Position numbers and translations under genes: made by a program. A stretch of 64,000 nucleotides of DNA from Embiotoca jacksoni (taxonomy: Eukaryota; Chordata; Actinopteri; Embiotocidae), in contig JAKOON010000006.1 in the NCBI GenBank assembly GCA_022577435.1, positions 2,636,001 to 2,700,000 on the forward strand, read 5' to 3'. This document shows, one piece after another, positions 12,337-24,678 of this stretch; position 1 is the stretch's first letter, and every line of letters starts with the position of its first letter. The notes below the pieces were generated by a model. That model was given only the letters and a program-made list of their open reading frames with translations, was not told the origin of the DNA and made no database searches.

Positions 12337-15300
12337 ATGGTGAGTAAACTAAAAATCTTTTAATCTAACATAACTAAAATGTTTAACGTGAGATCGATTT
12401 ATTGGCATTATGAGGCTTTGATGTAAATTACCGAAATGGGAGCTTCGAGGGTTATATCTACCTAACGTTCACTGGAAAGAATTTAACCGTTGGCATAGTT
12501 TTGTAATGGGTAAATGTGGGAACGGGTTTCTGTCTCCCTGTGGACACTATTAAGGAAAATTGTCCCGCCTCCTATAAGACAAAATGACTGATAATTCACC
12601 TGTCAGACGTTGTGGGAATAAATGTAGACAATGAATGGCTGGCCGGCGAGTAACAAAGAGGGTTTTTTTTTGTCTGTGGCAGGAAGGCGCTGTTTTCTAT
12701 TTGTAGTAATGAAGACAGCTAAGCAGGGGAGGGAGGGATTGGATACCTCCCTCATTTTAGAGGTGGACGGGGGATTAGTTCGTGTTTTTGCCCGTAATTT
12801 ACGGGCTGTCGTCGTCGCTAACGGTCCACCTCATCCTCACCGCCGTCTGATGCAGCAGGTTGTCTCCCATCACTGTCCGGCCTTAACGGCTGCAGTGCGT
12901 TTATCTGTGGACCCGCCCTGGTCCCTCGGGAGAGTCCATGTTCATCCGCCATAGGGGTGTGTGACGTCACCAGAGCAGGGCGAGACACGTTTAACGCGCT
13001 TTCACGTTCGACGTGTTTATTTCGTTGCTTGGTTTATATACGCGATTTTAATTCAGAAATATATATATATTTTTTTGTAATTTGACAATTTACCGTTAGT
13101 CCATTTAACGGCTGGGTGGTGGCAAAGGGAGCCCCCCCCCCCCCAGTTGTTGAAATGGTTTTGACCTGGTTTCAGTTGGAGTGATCTGCATTGATTGATT
13201 TAGGTCTTCGGTACTCTGAACCATTCGCGTGCTTTAAGATTTCTCTTTTGTACTCTGGATTTTTGAATCTTGGGTTGGTCCGCTGTGCCTAATTTTATTT
13301 GGGGGTTTTGGCCGATTTTAAAGACAATGATATTTCCCAGGTTTTGTTTTAATCCATAAAGATAGATAGATAATTACTTTGTTAATCCCGTAAGGAGAAT
13401 TTTTTTTTTTTCGCTACAGCAGCATTTATAGATACAGGTAAAGCAATATAAATAACAGTAAAATATATTAAACATAAAAATGCACAATATATGCAGTAAA
13501 ATAGAATAATATATCTGTGGTGTTCTCTTGCCTCCGACACTGGACCAGATCTGATTTAAAAAAAAAAAAAAAAAAAAGTGGTTGCAGCCTTACACTTTTT
13601 TTTTTTTTTTTTAAATCCATAATCACTAAACTTTATTACTACATCGTATTTTTGTCAGATAAAATAATTTTTCTGTCTTGATCATATTAAATGCACCATC
13701 ATTGATCGTGTTAGCTTGAATAAACTGATTCAAACACTAAATGTGTAACATATTGGCTTTTATCAGGTGACTCGGTCATGAGGTTGTGATGTCTGGTGCG
13801 GTATGAAGTCTGTATTTCTACCTCATTCATTCGGTCCTCAGGTTTTTAAGTTGACCTACTCATTTAATTAATAATCTGAAGTACATGATTAGTTGTAGTT
13901 AAAACACATTTGGTTAACATTAACACTAATTCTTTCTTTCCACAGCGTGAGTGTATCTCAGTGCACGTTGGTCAGGCCGGTGTCCAGATTGGTAACGCCT
14001 GCTGGGAGCTCTACTGCCTGGAACATGGGATCCAGCCGGACGGACAGATGCCAAGTGACAAAACTCTTGGAGGAGGAGACGACTCCTTCAACACCTTTTT
14101 CAGCGAGACTGGAGCTGGAAAACACGTCCCCAGAGCTGTTTTTGTGGACCTGGAGCCCACTGTCATCGGTAAGTGTCCTCAATTCAAGCTGAAAATGAAT
14201 TTAAGTAATTAAAAGTGTAATATCTGGATGTCAGTGAACCACGCCTAAATCAATGCCCGTTTTTGTCTCCTTAGATGAGGTGCGCTCTGGGACCTACCGC
14301 CAGCTGTTCCACCCTGAGCAGCTGATCACTGGAAAGGAGGATGCCGCCAACAACTACGCCCGTGGACACTACACCATCGGCAAAGAGATCATCGACCTGG
14401 TTCTGGACAGGATCCGCAAACTGGTGGGTGAATTCATACCGGTTATTTTCCAATTTAACTTCAAATTGTCAAATCAAATGACATGACTGCATCTCGTATG
14501 TGGTTTCCGTCTCTCCCTCTCTGTCTTCAGGCTGATCAGTGCACCGGTCTTCAGGGCTTCCTGGTTTTCCACAGCTTCGGTGGCGGCACCGGCTCCGGTT
14601 TCACCTCCCTGCTGATGGAACGTCTGTCCGTCGACTACGGCAAGAAGTCCAAGCTGGAGTTCTCCATCTACCCAGCTCCCCAGGTGTCCACGGCTGTGGT
14701 GGAGCCCTACAACGCCATCCTGACCACCCACACCACCCTCGAGCACTCCGACTGTGCCTTCATGGTAGATAACGAGGCCATCTACGACATCTGCCGTAGG
14801 AACCTCGATATCGAGCGTCCTTCCTACACCAACCTGAACAGGTTGATCAGTCAGATCGTGTCCTCCATCACTGCTTCCCTTCGTTTCGATGGTGCCCTCA
14901 ATGTTGATCTGACAGAGTTCCAGACCAACTTGGTGCCCTATCCCCGTATCCACTTCCCTCTGGCCACCTACGCCCCCGTCATCTCTGCCGAGAAGGCGTA
15001 CCACGAGCAGCTCACTGTGTCCGAGATCACAAACGCCTGCTTCGAGCCGGCCAATCAGATGGTCAAATGTGACCCTCGCCACGGCAAGTACATGGCTTGC
15101 TGCCTCTTGTACCGTGGTGACGTGGTGCCCAAAGATGTCAACGCTGCCATCGCCACCATTAAAACCAAGCGCACCATCCAGTTTGTGGACTGGTGCCCCA
15201 CTGGTTTCAAGGTGGGCATCAACTACCAGCCGCCCACCGTAGTTCCCGGTGGAGACCTGGCCAAGGTCCAGAGGGCCGTGTGCATGCTGAGCAACACCAC

Positions 15301-15511
15301 TGCTATTGCAGAGGCCTGGGCTCGGCTCGACCACAAGTTTGATCTGATGTACGCTAAGCGTGCCTTTGTTCACTGGTATGTAGGTGAGGGTATGGAGGAG
15401 GGAGAGTTCTCCGAGGCCAGAGAAGACATGGCAGCTCTGGAGAAGGATTACGAGGAGGTCGGAGTCGACTCCGTTGAGGGTGAAGGAGAGGAGGAAGGAG
15501 AGGAGTATTAA
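12337..15511 (+). CDS. Alpha-tubulin gene A (TUBA1-type, 451 aa)
   Basis: Alpha-tubulin pairs with beta-tubulin to form the microtubule subunit. Exons: 12337-12339 (ATG only, then GTGAG), 13946-14168, 14275-14423, 14531-15511, for a total of 1,356 nt. A first coding exon holding only the Met codon is usual for vertebrate alpha-tubulins. The protein opens MREC, the N-terminal motif used in co-translational tubulin mRNA autoregulation. It has Lys40 (PSDKTLGGG, the acetylation loop), the GTP-binding signature GGGTGSG, and ends VEGEGEEEGEEY with the terminal Tyr that is removed and restored. The tail matches mammalian TUBA1A as recalled. Leu after SDKT distinguishes this copy from B, C and D, which read SDKTRGG. 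Introns 2 and 3 (106 and 107 bp) have the same lengths in all four copies. Paralog name not assigned. Confidence 0.97.
13366..13500 (-). mobile_element. SINE/LINE 3'-tail fragment in intron 1 of gene A
   Basis: GATA units at 13366-13374 are followed by TTGTTAATCCCGTAAGGAGA and CGCTACAGCAG. This resembles the reversed tail of the SINE copies at 39455 and 60229. It lies in the stretch of the left arm that has no counterpart in gene D. Confidence 0.45.
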
Positions 15512-15670
15512 AAGGGACCTCAAGGCCCTAAATGTAGAATGAATGGTTAATTAAAATGGTCAAAGAGCGCCATCATAAGTTCTCTGATGTAGTTCTGTCA
15601 AACATCTGGTTTATTGTTGGCATTTGTTCACTCGTGTTTACATGTTAGATGGTCTCTAAATGAACAACAA

Positions 15671-15676
15671 AATAAA
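15671..15676 (+). terminator. Alpha-tubulin A polyadenylation signal (AATAAA)
   Basis: AATAAA lies 160 bp after the stop codon of gene A. At the matching position genes B and D read AATAATGG, so they may use that variant or another site. Confidence 0.6.
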
Positions 15677-17449
15677 AGTAAAAGTTGTGTTTCTTTTTTT
15701 TGTGATGTTCAGATGTACCATGGAGATATTAAAGGAGTTAACTGCTGGATTTTGTCTTTCAATTTTTTTTTTCCAAAAAAGGAAGTCATACTGAAAACCC
15801 TAAAGAATTCATTCAAACTATGAAATACTGATCACACAAATGCCAAATCTTTCCGGTTCCACACCCGGCTCGACACAAAACATTACTCTTCATGCACCTG
15901 AAAGAGTTTCTTTGGCTCTACTACTCACCTGATCATGACAATGGCTGTATGTATTTATTAGTGTTACAGCAGCTAAGTCACAAAAACAAACACTAACAGT
16001 TTTAAAGACGCTCAGAAGTTAAAACTAAAATAAATCGCAATACTTTAAAAGGTTCCTTGTGATATTCTGTATTAGTCTATTACATAGTTGTATATTAGTT
16101 TGAATGCATGTTAAAGTGCTTCTTTAGAGTGGCTTAAATGAGAAGTGGAAATAAAGAACAAGTGAATTTATATAGACATATGGGGCTGCATAAATTATTG
16201 GGGTCAAGTTTTAATGATAAAATCTTCCCAAAACATGTTTAACCGGCAGCATTATTTCATGACAGTCCACAAACTCCCATCTTCTCTTCAGCATGATGAA
16301 GCTCTTAATATATGGGGCCCTCTGGTGGTGGCAGAGTGTTAGTGCATCAAAACCTTGAAGCTCCAGGAGGAGGCTGTGATGGAAAGGAAATCCACCAAAT
16401 GTAAGAATAAATGAAAAATACATGTCAAAAACAATGTTTTCATCTGCCAATTAAAAGAAATATTATTACAAGATTTTATAAACATTGTCAAAATATCCAG
16501 TTTCATTTCCTTTACTTAAAACTAAGGAATTATGTCTTAGACGGTAACTAAAGTAGTCTACAGTAATGAGTACTATGTTAAGCTAAATGTACTTGAGACT
16601 ATTTCCTGCTTTAGTATATTACAATTCAAAAGGGAAATATTGCACTGATAGCTGTAGTTATTACTTATCTACAAACATGGATGTATTGTAAAATTAACTT
16701 TTAATGTATCATGCATCCTTTGAAGATTAAACATGTAGTTCTCAGTTTAAGGCCTGTGAGCCTTTACAAAAAAAGCAGTTTCTTAGGACTCTCAAAATTT
16801 CAGATGATTATTGTCCTCTGATTGTCTCAAATCGTATTATTTGATTACATATTTGAGGCCCAGTGAGGGACATTTATCTATTTTATTTAAAAATAAAATA
16901 AAAAATAAAATAAAGATTACTAAAAAATCCACAAATATGAGTACAAATTTGTGAAGCAGAACTTGTCTTCTTTTATTTTATTTCTACCACTTTAATCATC
17001 TGACAACCCTTCAGGTTTATCTTGTGAGGCTTTGGAGGGTCGCGGCAACTACTTTGGGAAATATAAAATTATTCTATCCAGCTGTATGTATTTTGTATTA
17101 TGTGTTTGTATTATGTGTTTTATTAATACTACTAATAGTTTGTATTTTGAAGGCAAAGTTTGACTTTTAATGTCGTATTACTAGGTTATTGAGTACTAGT
17201 TATACTCTGTTTTTTGGGGGGTTAAAAATATCAGGAAACAGCCAGTCTGAAAATAGAAACATTTAGAAGACTCCGTTAAGTAACTGACGTGTGAAGACAA
17301 TAGAAAACAAAAGTAAATAACGATTACAAAACTTTTTTTTTTTTAAAGTATTCACTTCCGGTGCAAAGCCGACTGCTGTCAGTTGAATTGCCCCACTTTC
17401 ACGAAGAGCTCGTGGCGTGTCAATGAAAAAGCAAACGGTTTCATTTTGA
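15677..17449. other. Intergenic region between alpha-tubulins A and B
   Basis: AT-rich, no exon recognised. It is mirrored between genes C and D (about 24880-26961), including a 79-codon antisense frame at 16211-16450. Part of it (about 16590-16780) is also repeated in shortened form downstream of gene B (20490-20660), which marks an older head-to-tail duplication. Confidence 0.7.
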
Positions 17450-17528
17450 CCAATAGGAACGCGGCCCGTGTGACGTCAAACCAATCGGATTCAGCAGCCC
17501 GTTTCCGGTCGGTCAGAAAGTATAAATA
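17450..17528 (+). promoter_or_regulatory. Alpha-tubulin B promoter: CCAAT boxes, CRE, TATA box
   Basis: CCAAT at 17450-17454 and 17481-17485, a full palindromic cAMP-response element TGACGTCA at 17471-17478, and TATAAATA at 17521-17528. Gene C has the mirror arrangement. Genes A and D lack this CRE. Confidence 0.8.
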
Positions 17529-17652
17529 GCCCCGCCTAGCAGAAAAGCGCCAGTTACCTCCAGCACTGGACTCATCAAGGCCCGTTCGTTGGAGCTAACT
17601 CTGTTGCTTCCTCTTCCTCAACTCTTCTCAACCGTTCTCAACTTCAGGAAAC

Positions 17653-18211
17653 ATGGTGAGTTTGAAAAGTTCGTCGTCGTGTGCCGTTTGAACTAAATTT
17701 AAAACATGGATTTGTTTTGATAATGTAACAGACAGTTAACCGAATAGAAACTTTTGAATGAGCAGAATTAAATGTTAACATTTGAACTGGAGAGAGAGAA
17801 AAAAAAAAAAAAAAAAAAGAACATTTCAGACTGTTATCTAAACTTCGTCATGAAGCGAGTCGTGTTTGGTGGAAGTCGACAAGGGGCACAGCCCAAATTC
17901 AGGCTGTCCGGTTCCCTCTCTCGGTTCGCCCATGGACCTATTTGGTCGGTGTACTTCCAGCCTGAAGCATTCCTCGGATTTTTAGTGCCTCTTTGAAGGG
18001 GGCCTTTATGAAACTGCAACCACAGGCTTTTTCAAACAAAACCTTTTCACTCAAAGCTTAGTGAGCCTTTTTTTTTTTTTTCACGTTTAATTTTATAGGT
18101 TGTGGAGGTCTGTTAAAACTCTAACCAGCTGCAGCTGTTTGGTTTGTTCCATTTCTTAACTTTGATGTGAAAATGTTTGTTCTCGACACAAAGAGATTTT
18201 TTTTTTTCCCT

Positions 18212-18246
<35 letters not shown>

Positions 18247-20199
18247 CTCTTCTCCTCGCCTAAAGCACATGTCGGCCTCCGATCAGTTTTCAGTTCAGAC
18301 TGTGTGCGCAACATGTCAGGCGGCTGTAGTCATGCTGTTTGTGCGTCACATTTTTTTAACAAAGGAGCCTATTTTTCTCTCCCCTGGATGCTGCATTAGA
18401 TCAAGCGCAGTCCTAAACATGTGATGAGTCTCCTTGAGAGTAATCGGTGAAAAGTAGAACAAGGATTTTTTTTTTTTTTCCTTTTCTTTTCTTTCTTCAG
18501 CCAACCAAGTTTTCTTTGTGTGTTTATATATAAATGGAGTTCTAGTTACAAAAAAAATGAACTGGATTAACTCTTATTTTTATTTTATCCCCCCCCTCTC
18601 TCTCCCCTCCCCCTCCCTTCTTTCTTTCCACAGCGTGAGTGTATCTCAGTGCACGTTGGTCAGGCCGGTGTCCAGATTGGTAACGCCTGCTGGGAGCTCT
18701 ACTGCCTGGAACATGGGCTGCAGCCGGATGGAAGGATGCCAAGTGACAAGACCAGGGGAGGAGGAGACGACTCCTTCAACACTTTCTTCAGCGAGACTGG
18801 AGCTGGAAAACACGTCCCCAGAGCTGTTTTTGTGGACCTGGAGCCCACTGTCATCGGTAAGTGTCCTCAATTCAAGCTGAACTTTAATCTAAGTAAATAG
18901 AAGTGAAATATCTGGATGTCAATGAACCACGCCTAAATCAATGCCCGTTGTTGTCTCCTTAGATGAGGTGCGCTCTGGGATCTACCGCCAGCTGTTCCAC
19001 CCTGAGCAGCTGATCACTGGAAAGGAGGATGCCGCCAACAACTACGCCCGTGGACACTACACCATCGGCAAAGAGATCATCGACCTGGTTCTGGACAGGA
19101 TCCGCAAACTGGTGGGTGAATTCATACCGCTTATTTTCCAATTCGACTTCAAATTGTCAAATCAAATAACATGACTGCATCTCGTATGTGGTTTCCGTCT
19201 CTCCCTCTCTGTCTTCAGGCTGATCAGTGCACCGGTCTTCAGGGCTTCCTGGTTTTCCACAGCTTCGGTGGCGGCACCGGCTCCGGTTTCACCTCCCTGC
19301 TGATGGAGCGTCTGTCCGTCGACTACGGCAAGAAGTCCAAGCTGGAGTTCTCCATCTACCCAGCTCCCCAGGTGTCCACGGCTGTGGTGGAGCCCTACAA
19401 CGCCATCCTGACCACCCACACCACCCTCGAGCACTCCGACTGTGCCTTCATGGTAGATAACGAGGCCATCTACGACATCTGCCGTAGGAACCTCGATATC
19501 GAGCGTCCTTCCTACACCAACCTGAACAGGTTGATCAGTCAGATCGTGTCCTCCATCACTGCTTCCCTTCGTTTCGATGGTGCCCTCAATGTTGATCTGA
19601 CAGAGTTCCAGACCAACTTGGTGCCCTATCCCCGTATCCACTTCCCTCTGGCCACCTACGCCCCCGTCATCTCTGCCGAGAAGGCGTACCACGAGCAGCT
19701 CACTGTGTCCGAGATCACAAACGCCTGCTTCGAGCCGGCCAATCAGATGGTCAAATGTGACCCTCGCCACGGCAAGTACATGGCTTGCTGCCTCTTGTAC
19801 CGTGGTGACGTGGTGCCCAAAGATGTCAACGCTGCCATCGCCACCATCAAAACAAAGCCCAACATCCAGTTTGTGGACTGGTGCCCCACTGGTTTCAAGG
19901 TGGGCATCAACTACCAGCCGCCCACCGTAGTTCCCGGTGGAGACCTGGCCAAGGTCCAGAGGGCCGTGTGCATGCTGAGCAACACCACTGCTATTGCAGA
20001 GGCCTGGGCTCGGCTCGACCACAAGTTTGATCTGATGTACGCTAAGCGTGCCTTTGTTCACTGGTATGTAGGTGAGGGTATGGAGGAGGGAGAGTTCTCC
20101 GAGGCCAGAGAAGACATGGCAGCTCTGGAGAAGGATTACGAGGAGGTCGGAGTCGACTCTGCTGATGGGGAGGGAGAGGAGGAAGGAGAGGAGTATTAA
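17653..20199 (+). CDS. Alpha-tubulin gene B (451 aa)
   Basis: Same four-exon plan as gene A: 17653-17655 (ATG), 18634-18856, 18963-19111, 19219-20199. MREC start, Lys40 loop (PSDKTRGGG), GGGTGSG GTP signature and C-terminal GEEY are all present, so a functional protein is expected. Specific changes are HGLQPDGRMPS in the Lys40 loop region, SGIYR where A and D have SGTYR, the tail DSADGEGEEEGEEY, and KTKPNIQFVDW where the other three copies read KTKRTIQFVDW (R339P, T340N in usual alpha-tubulin numbering). The promoter and intron 1 match gene C. The 3' UTR and downstream flank match gene A, so the gene looks like a B/A mosaic. It is tail-to-tail with gene C. Confidence 0.96.
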
Positions 20200-22045
20200 A
20201 AGGAACCTCAAGGCCCTAAATGTAGAATGAATGGTTAATTAAAATGGTCAAAGAGCGCCATCATAAGTTCTCTGATGTAGTTCTGTCAAACATCTGGCTT
20301 ATTGTTGACATTTGTTCACTCGTGTTTACATGTTAGATGGTCTCTAAATGAACAACAAAATAATGGTAAAAGTTGTGTTTCTCTTTTTTTTTTGATGATG
20401 TCACAATGTATCATGGAGATATTAAAAGAATTGACTGCTGGACTTGCTGTATTTAAATTTTTTTTATTTTAATTTTTTTCAAAAAAGGAAGTTGTACTTG
20501 AGACTATTTCCTGCTTTAGTATATTACACTCAGCTGTAGTTATTACTTATCTACAAACATGGATGAACTTTTAATGTATCATGCATCCTTTGAAGATTAA
20601 ACATCTAATTCTCAGCCTGGTGAGCCTTTATAAAAAAAACAACAACTGTTTTTTAGGACTCAAAATTTCAGACGACTGCTATGCTCACAAGTAGCTGAAT
20701 ACGGCCGGGGTTTCGGCCTTTTAACACCAATGAGCACGAAATGCATTAACTTGTCACATCTCTAATTCCCGTAGTATCTGATTGTTATTGCTGTTGTTGA
20801 CCAACTCGCCGCTGTTCATGAGGACCAGAGCAGCTGACTGAAAACAGACGTGGCTCGGAGTGAACGGAAGAAGAAAAGTATTGCGGGGTAACGCAAAGGT
20901 TGTCCTGAAAGAACTGATCCCCCGTGACCCTTCAGGGCCTCCGTAGATCTACAACAGTGCGCTGTGCCATTGTGGCAGTGTTTTTTTTTTTTTTTTCTAC
21001 CTTTATTGAAATGTTAAATGTCAAAACGTTCAATCCGAATGTTGCATACACATTTTTTTCATATTAGAATGATAAATTAAGTGATTTTTAGGGTTATTTC
21101 AGATGGATGAATTGCCAGTATCCCTGAAAAATAATGTGATTTATCTGAAAATAGATTCATTTCCTTAACAGGCTTAACAATTTGTACAGGTTCCAAGTAA
21201 TGTTAAATCTTTAGACTCAAATGTATTTGCATTTTTTTTGGGGGGAGTATTTGTAAATAAAGATCTCATATTTTTGTTCTATAATATCACAGTAACCTTC
21301 CTAAAGGAAATTCACGAACTAATTTATCCTGTAATTCACACAAAACTGATAAAAATGTTGTACAGAAAAAAATAAAATATATATACACATATAACAGCAG
21401 GGATGGGAAAAACATTCATATCTCCTCCAGCCCCTCGGAAAAGTTTAAAAAAGGAAATTAAAGGAACTATGACGTTTTTCTGAATTAAAGATCATTGTTA
21501 ATGATAACTGACTTTCATCTTGACTCGGTCTTTTCTTGGCCCATTTTTATCTATTTTTCCTCAGTTGTTGCCGTGTGTCCCACCTTTATTTCAATTTTAA
21601 AAGATAGAAATTACATCTTGAGTTGAACTACATGATATTTGCAACAACATCAAATAGTTTGTTTAGTTTGTGGTTTTTATTAACTTCAACATGGTGGAGT
21701 CCAAAATCTGAACATCACCGCCCCCATTTAACTAAAATGAGTAGAGCGTCAGCTCTATAGTTAAAGTATATGTAAGCTTCAAAGTAACACTAAAAATATT
21801 ATACCATGAGGTAAATGTTATGTTTCAGGGTTTGTCAGTGGAGAAGAGTGAAACATGAAGTGTTTAGTCTGAATGAGAACGACAGAAACTTTATCTATTA
21901 AAACAGGAAATTGCTAACACTGCATCATTTCTGCCTAACATGATAAATGAATTAAAGAGAAGCTGACAATAGTGTGGTAAATAAAAGAGCTTTATTTTTT
22001 GACATTAATAAAGACACAGACCACCAAACATGGAGTAATGTCTTT
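20200..22045. other. Palindrome centre: spacer between alpha-tubulins B and C
   Basis: The left part holds the gene B 3' UTR and a shortened copy of the gene A downstream flank, up to about 20680. The rest is AT-rich single-copy-looking sequence with no recognised exon. The gene C 3' UTR occupies the right edge. The arms are not homologous across this spacer. Confidence 0.7.
21991..21996 (-). terminator. Alpha-tubulin C polyadenylation signal
   Basis: TTTATT on + (AATAAA on the minus strand), about 50 bp after the gene C stop codon. The gene C 3' UTR is unrelated to those of A, B and D. Confidence 0.55.
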
Positions 22046-24564
22046 TTAATACTCTTCCCCGTCATCTTCCTCTCCCAAACTATCTGTTCCGACCTCCTCG
22101 TAATCCTTCTCCAGAGCTGCCATGTCTTCTCTGGCCTCGGAGAACTCTCCCTCCTCCATACCCTCACCTACATACCAGTGAACGAAGGCACGCTTAGCGT
22201 ACATCAGATCAAACTTGTGGTCGAGCCGAGCCCAGGCCTCTGCAATAGCAGTGGTGTTGCTCAGCATGCACACGGCCCTCTGGACCTTGGCCAGGTCTCC
22301 ACCGGGAACTACGGTGGGCGGCTGGTAGTTGATGCCCACCTTGAAACCAGTGGGGCACCAGTCCACAAACTGGATGGTGCGCTTGGTTTTAATGGTGGCG
22401 ATGGCAGCGTTGACATCTTTGGGCACCACGTCACCACGGTACAAGAGGCAGCAAGCCATGTACTTGCCGTGACGAGGGTCACATTTGACCATCTGATTGG
22501 CCGGCTCGAAGCAGGCGTTTGTGATCTCGGACACAGTGAGCTGCTCGTGGTACGCCTTCTCGGCAGAGATGACGGGGGCGTAGGTGGCCAGAGGGAAGTG
22601 GATACGGGGATAGGGCACCAAGTTGGTCTGGAACTCTGTCAGATCAACATTGAGGGCACCATCGAAACGAAGGGAAGCAGTGATGGAGGACACGATCTGA
22701 CTGATCAACCTGTTCAGGTTGGTGTAGGAAGGACGCTCGATATCGAGGTTCCTACGGCAGATGTCGTAGATGGCCTCGTTATCTACCATGAAGGCACAGT
22801 CGGAGTGCTCGAGGGTGGTGTGGGTGGTCAGGATGGCGTTGTAGGGCTCCACCACAGCCGTGGACACCTGGGGAGCTGGGTAGATGGAGAACTCCAGCTT
22901 GGATTTCTTGCCGTAGTCGACGGACAGACGCTCCATCAGCAGGGAGGTGAAACCGGAGCCGGTGCCGCCACCGAAGCTGTGGAAAACCAGGAAGCCCTGA
23001 AGACCGGTGCACTGATCAGCCTGAAGACAGAGAGGGAGAGACGGAAACCACATACGAGATGCAGCCATGTCATTTGATTTGACAATTTGAAGTTGAATTG
23101 GAAAATAACCGGTATGAATTCACCCACCAGTTTGCGGATCCTGTCCAGAACCAGGTCGATGATCTCTTTGCCGATGGTGTAGTGTCCACGGGCGTAGTTG
23201 TTGGCGGCATCCTCCTTTCCAGTGATCAGCTGCTCAGGGTGGAACAGCTGGCGGTAGATCCCAGAGCGCACCTCATCTAAGGAGACAACAACGGGCATTG
23301 ATTTAGGCGTGGTTCATTGACATCCAGATATTTCACTTCTATTTACTTAGATTAAAGTTCAGCTTGAATTGAGGACACTTACCGATGACAGTGGGCTCCA
23401 GGTCCACAAAAACAGCTCTGGGGACGTGTTTTCCAGCTCCAGTCTCGCTGAAGAAAGTGTTGAAGGAGTCGTCTCCTCCTCCCCTGGTCTTGTCACTTGG
23501 CATCTGTCCGTCCGGCTGGATCCCATGTTCCAGGCAGTAGAGCTCCCAGCAGGCGTTACCAATCTGGACACCGGCCTGACCAACGTGCACTGAGATACAC
23601 TCACGCTGTGGAAAGAAAGAAAGAAAAGAAGAAGAAGAAGAAGAAAAAAAAGTAAATCCAGTTCATTTTTTGTAACTAGAACTACATTTATATATAAACA
23701 CACACACGGAAAACTTGGTTGGCTGAAGAAAGACAGAAAGAAAAGAAAAGGAAAAAAAAAAATCCTCGTTCTACTTTTCACCGATTACTCGCTCAAGGAG
23801 ACTCATCACATGTTTAGGACTGCGCTTGATCTAATGCAGCATCCAAGGAAGAGAAAAATAGGCTCCTTTGTTAAAAAATGTGACGCACAAACAGCATGAC
23901 TACAGCCGCCTGACATGTTTCGCACACAGTCTGAACTGAACATCTTTAGGGACAGAAATATCACAAAGAGGCTGACTGTTCATGGACTTCAGAAGAAGAA
24001 GAAAAAAAAAGTCTTTGTGTCGAGAACAAACATTTTCACATCAAAGTTAAGAAGTGGAACAAACCAAACAGCTGCAGCTGGTTAGAGTTTTAACAGGCTG
24101 GAAGATTAAACATTAAAAAAAAAAAAAAAAGCTCAAAGCTTTGAGTGAATAGGTTTTGTTTGAAAAAGCCTGTGGTTACAGTTTCATAAAGGCCCCCTTC
24201 AAAGAGGCACTAGAAATCAGAGGAATGCTTCAGGCTGGAAGTACACCGACCAAATAGGTCCATGGGCGAACCGAGAGAGGGAACCGGACAGCCTGAATTT
24301 GGGCTGTGCCCCTTGTCGACTTCCACCAAACACGACTCGCTTCATGACGAAGTTTAGATAACAGTCTGAAATGTTCACTTTTGTACATTATTGTTTCAGT
24401 TCAAATGTTAACATTTAATTCTGCTCATTCAAAAGTTTTTATTCAGTTATCTGTCTGTTACATTATCAAAACAAATCCTTTTTTTATTTTATTTTATTTT
24501 TTTTAATTTTTATTTTTTTTAAAATTTGGTTAAAACAACACCACTAACTTTTTAAACTCACCAT
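22046..24564 (-). CDS. Alpha-tubulin gene C (449 aa, divergent tail)
   Basis: Minus-strand exons: 24564-24562 (ATG), 23605-23383, 23276-23128, 23020-22046, for a total of 1,350 nt. The body is near-identical to genes A, B and D (MREC start, Lys40 in PSDKTRGGG, GGGTGSG). The C-terminal tail changes sharply to EEVGTDSLGEEDDGEEY, two residues shorter and more Asp-rich, and the 3' UTR is unrelated to the other copies. Tails carry tyrosination and polyglutamylation sites and bind motors and MAPs, so this copy may be modified differently. Promoter and intron 1 match gene B. It may preserve the original 3' end of the B/C type. Confidence 0.96.
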
Positions 24565-24678
24565 GGTTCCGGATGTTGAGAAGAGTTGAGGAAGAGGAAG
24601 CAACAGAGTTAGCTCCAACGAACGGGCCTTGATGAGTCCAGTGCTGGAGGTAACTAGTGCCTTTCTGCTGGGCGGGGC

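Larger units (their letters stand above)
11539..20150 (+). repeat. Left arm of a ~19-kb imperfect palindrome (alpha-tubulin genes A and B)
   Basis: Both genes and almost all non-coding sequence here recur in reverse orientation at 22094-30602. The outer edge is placed where the block reading TCCAGTGTTTTTGTTCC (near 11555) starts to match the reverse complement of sequence near 30570-30602. The inner edge is placed where gene B exon 4 stops matching gene C near their stop codons. The arms differ by point changes and several indels, the largest about 430 bp (13208-13632), present only here. Confidence 0.9.

Noticed and set aside
12631..12954. 107-codon frame in intron 1 of alpha-tubulin A (mirrored at 29104-29421)
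   Set aside because: Intronic, no family resemblance, and its duplication is explained by the palindrome.
14474..15523. Long (349-codon) antisense open frames over exon 4 of each alpha-tubulin, also at 19162, 21974 and 26950
   Set aside because: They are exact shadows of the conserved tubulin exon, resemble no protein family, and their persistence follows from tubulin codon use and copy identity.
16211..16450. 79-codon frame, mirrored at 26021-26260
   Set aside because: Present twice only because it lies in the palindrome arms. It has no family resemblance, and the surrounding sequence is AT-rich and non-coding.
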